64,000 nt of DNA from Pseudomonadota bacterium (GTDB taxonomy: Bacteria; Desulfobacterota; Binatia; Binatales; Binataceae). This document shows, in pieces, positions 62,188-64,000 of the stretch; within the stretch, counting starts at the first letter, position 1, and every line of letters starts with the position of its first letter. The stretch is from contig JAJPIF010000014.1 in assembly GCA_021324885.1 (NCBI GenBank), forward strand, positions 1-64,000. The letters are read 5' to 3'. Under the pieces are notes generated by a model. The model saw only the letters and a list, made by a program, of their open reading frames with translations, did not search any database and was not told where the DNA came from. A program made the translations under genes and the position numbers.

Positions 62188-63069
62188 ATGGAAGCAGATA
62201 AGATAGGCGTCGTTTGTCCGGTGGAAAATCTGAGCGCCGCCGAAGCCGCCGCGACCATCAGGAAGGCGCAGCGGCTCGGATACGCCTCATTCTGGATCGG
62301 CGAACTGGTGGTCGGGCGCGATCCCTTCGCGATGGCGGCTTTTCTTTTGAGCCAGACCGAGCGCATCAAGGTGGGACTGAGCGTGGCGATTATCTGGAAG
62401 CGCCAGCCGGCCACGATGATGAACGCCGCGCGGACGCTGGCCGGCCTGTTCGACAATCGCTTCGTCCTGACGATGGGCGCGAGCCATCGGCCGTTCATCA
62501 ACCGCTACGGGATGCATTACGACAAGCCCTACCGCTACATGTGCGAGTATGTCGAAAAGATGAAAGCGGCACCTTTCCTGGGACCCAGGCTGGCGCAGGA
62601 ACCGCCCGTTTTGCTGGCTGCGCTGATGCCGAAGATGCTGCGGCTGGCGGGCCAGACCGACGGCGCGATCGTCACCAACGGCACGCCCGAACTGACCGCG
62701 CGCGTGCGCGCGGCATTGGGCCCGGGCAAGAAGGTGTACGTGATCCAGAAGATGCTACTGGAGACCGACGCGCAGCGGGCGCGCGCCGCCGGCCGCTCGA
62801 TGTTCAGTTTCTATATGCGGCTGCCCAACTATGCCAACAGCGTGCGCTCGCTGGGATTCAGCGAGGCCGACTTAAGCGGCGGCGTCAGCGACCGCCTGGT
62901 TGACGCGCTGCTGGCGTGGGGCACGGAAGACCAGTTGCGCGCCGCGCTGGACGCGCAGTTGAAGGCCGGCGCCGATCACGTCTGTATTCTGCCGCTGGCA
63001 GCCGGCGCCCCCGCCGCTGGCGTCCCGCTGCTCGATCAGCGTACCTTCGAGGCGCTTGCCCCGCGCTAG
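62188..63069 (+). CDS. LLM class (F420/flavin) oxidoreductase
   Basis: This encodes 293 residues from the ATG at 62188 (MEADKIGVVCPVENLSAAEA). AQRLGYASFWIGELVVGRDP, RIKVGLSVAIIWKRQPATMM, DNRFVLTMGASHRPFINRYG and VLLAALMPKMLRLAGQTDGA resemble the methylene-tetrahydromethanopterin-reductase-like branch of LLM enzymes. F420 use is plausible but not shown. It is distant in sequence from the other LLM proteins here. A TonB-like gene follows. Confidence 0.9.
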   Translation: MEADKIGVVCPVENLSAAEAAATIRKAQRLGYASFWIGELVVGRDPFAMAAFLLSQTERIKVGLSVAIIWKRQPATMMNAARTLAGLFDNRFVLTMGASHRPFINRYGMHYDKPYRYMCEYVEKMKAAPFLGPRLAQEPPVLLAALMPKMLRLAGQTDGAIVTNGTPELTARVRAALGPGKKVYVIQKMLLETDAQRARAAGRSMFSFYMRLPNYANSVRSLGFSEADLSGGVSDRLVDALLAWGTEDQLRAALDAQLKAGADHVCILPLAAGAPAAGVPLLDQRTFEALAPR

Positions 63070-63095
63070 CGAAGCCGTATGACTGGTTTGACGCG

Positions 63096-64000
63096 ATGAA
63101 CCGGCTTTCCCAACCGCGTTGCCCGCCGCCTCTGGACCGTCCGCTGATCCGTCTGATGTGGATCATTCCCGCGGCTTTGGGTCTGTGGACGCTGATACTG
63201 GCCGGCTTCGCTTTCCTGCTTGGAAATCCAATTGGTTTGCGGGCTGCGGGTGAGATTGAGGTCAGCCTCGCCGACTCGGGTCAGGGCGCGCCGGGAGGCG
63301 CTCGCAGCGGCGATAACAGCCCAGCTCGTGCCGCGGGGACAAGCAAAAAGTACGCTGGTTCAGCGCCGGGCGGACCAGTTACGGCGTCAAGGTCCCACGC
63401 GGTGGCGTTGTCCAGACCGCATCCAAAGCGGCCGGGAAGGCGGGCACATTCGCTCGATCATAACCCGCGATTCAGCGGTCGCGACGAGGACGCCGGAGCT
63501 GAATCATCAGCACATCGGCAGTATGAAGCGTCTGCAGCCAGGGCAATCGCGCCAACTGCGGGCGAACAGCCCAAGCCGCAGCAGCCGCCGCGCACCGCAA
63601 TCGCCGGTCTCGGAAATGGTACGCCAAAGCCGAATGGCGCAGGCGGCTTGGGTGCGAGCGCCAAAGCAGGGGCAGGTAATGGTAGCGGCGCTGGAGGTGA
63701 AACGGTCGCTGGCGGCGCCAATCAGGTCTATAACCTGGTTGACCATCCGCCGGTGCCGGTTTCCAGGGTCATGCCGGCATATCCCGGCGCCGCCCGGGCC
63801 CAGGGAATTGAAGGCGAGGTCGTGCTGCGCGCGATTGTTGATCAGGATGGAGCGGTGGAGCGCAACATCGTGGTGGTGCAGTCAATTCCGCAGCTCGATC
63901 AGGCCGCGATACAGGCGCTGCGGCAATGGCGTTTCGAGCCGGGACGGGACGCCGCCGATCATCCGGTGCGCGTGCTGATTGAGGTGCCGCTGCGATTCCG
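63096..64000 (+). CDS. TonB-family energy transducer, cut by window edge
   Basis: The frame from ATG 63096 is open to the last base, giving 301 residues. One N-terminal membrane helix (LMWIIPAALGLWTLILAGFA) is followed by a long Gly/Ala/Pro-rich periplasmic spacer and a TonB C-terminal domain: VMPAYPGAARAQGIEGEVVL, VQSIPQLDQAAIQALRQWRF and EPGRD. It would transmit membrane energy to outer-membrane receptors or act as a TonB-like envelope protein. ExbB/ExbD would be looked for to the right. Confidence 0.85.
   Translation, partial: MNRLSQPRCPPPLDRPLIRLMWIIPAALGLWTLILAGFAFLLGNPIGLRAAGEIEVSLADSGQGAPGGARSGDNSPARAAGTSKKYAGSAPGGPVTASRSHAVALSRPHPKRPGRRAHSLDHNPRFSGRDEDAGAESSAHRQYEASAARAIAPTAGEQPKPQQPPRTAIAGLGNGTPKPNGAGGLGASAKAGAGNGSGAGGETVAGGANQVYNLVDHPPVPVSRVMPAYPGAARAQGIEGEVVLRAIVDQDGAVERNIVVVQSIPQLDQAAIQALRQWRFEPGRDAADHPVRVLIEVPLRF

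Noticed and set aside
1-64000. CRISPR array, rRNA or tRNA genes
   Set aside because: No regularly spaced repeats, no rRNA-like stretches and no cloverleaf with a T-arm consensus were noticed by eye; a tRNAscan run would settle the tRNA question.

Overview
The window is a GC-rich, densely coded chromosomal stretch with Gram-negative features: an RND pump, lipoproteins, a Tat-exported DUF1501 protein, and a TonB-type transducer at the right edge. It carries several LLM (luciferase-like, often F420-dependent) oxidoreductases, three family III CoA-transferase modules and a pheA-hisC-tyrA-cmk-rpsA order like that of deltaproteobacteria-type lineages. I read this as an uncultured Desulfobacterota- or Binatota-like bacterium. 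That placement is an inference from gene content; no rRNA marker is present.

Left arm (1-13.5 kb) is accessory DNA. It holds the N-terminal part of a PLD-SNF2 helicase running off the left edge, a shattered conjugative coupling protein (TraG/VirD4), another broken gene, both subunits of an N,N-dimethylformamidase, a broken VOC dioxygenase, a TetR-controlled RND efflux operon, a small K+ channel, an IS3 transposase tail and a 114-bp duplicated piece of a downstream LLM gene.

Middle left (13.6-24.5 kb) holds a probable catabolic cluster (YCII, EthD, two tandem LLM enzymes, CoA-transferase, SDR), a WecA-type sugar-phosphate transferase fused to a Rossmann domain, another LLM and SDR, and coaE. 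From 24.4 to 32.5 kb there is an envelope-glycan region: an ABC exporter overlapping a GH-GT2 fusion, then an MBOAT acyltransferase and an SGNH partner separated by a MITE-like element.

Core block (33.7-48.3 kb) holds arsC-like, rpmB, mutL, miaA, accA, pheA, hisC, a tyrA-cmk fusion with no aroA between the halves, rpsA, a HIT hydrolase and an AAA ATPase/VWA pair.

Right arm (48.3-64 kb) holds a phosphoesterase, lipoproteins, a DUF1501 protein, an APH-type kinase, a double CoA-transferase and three paralogous TadG-like secreted proteins. The last two TadG-like genes and the following beta-propeller lipoprotein gene are laid out as repeated units with matching sigma70-like promoters and, after each TadG-like gene, a near-identical terminator/hairpin block. 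This is the best candidate for an undescribed system here. An LLM enzyme and a TonB-like protein cut by the window edge close the window.
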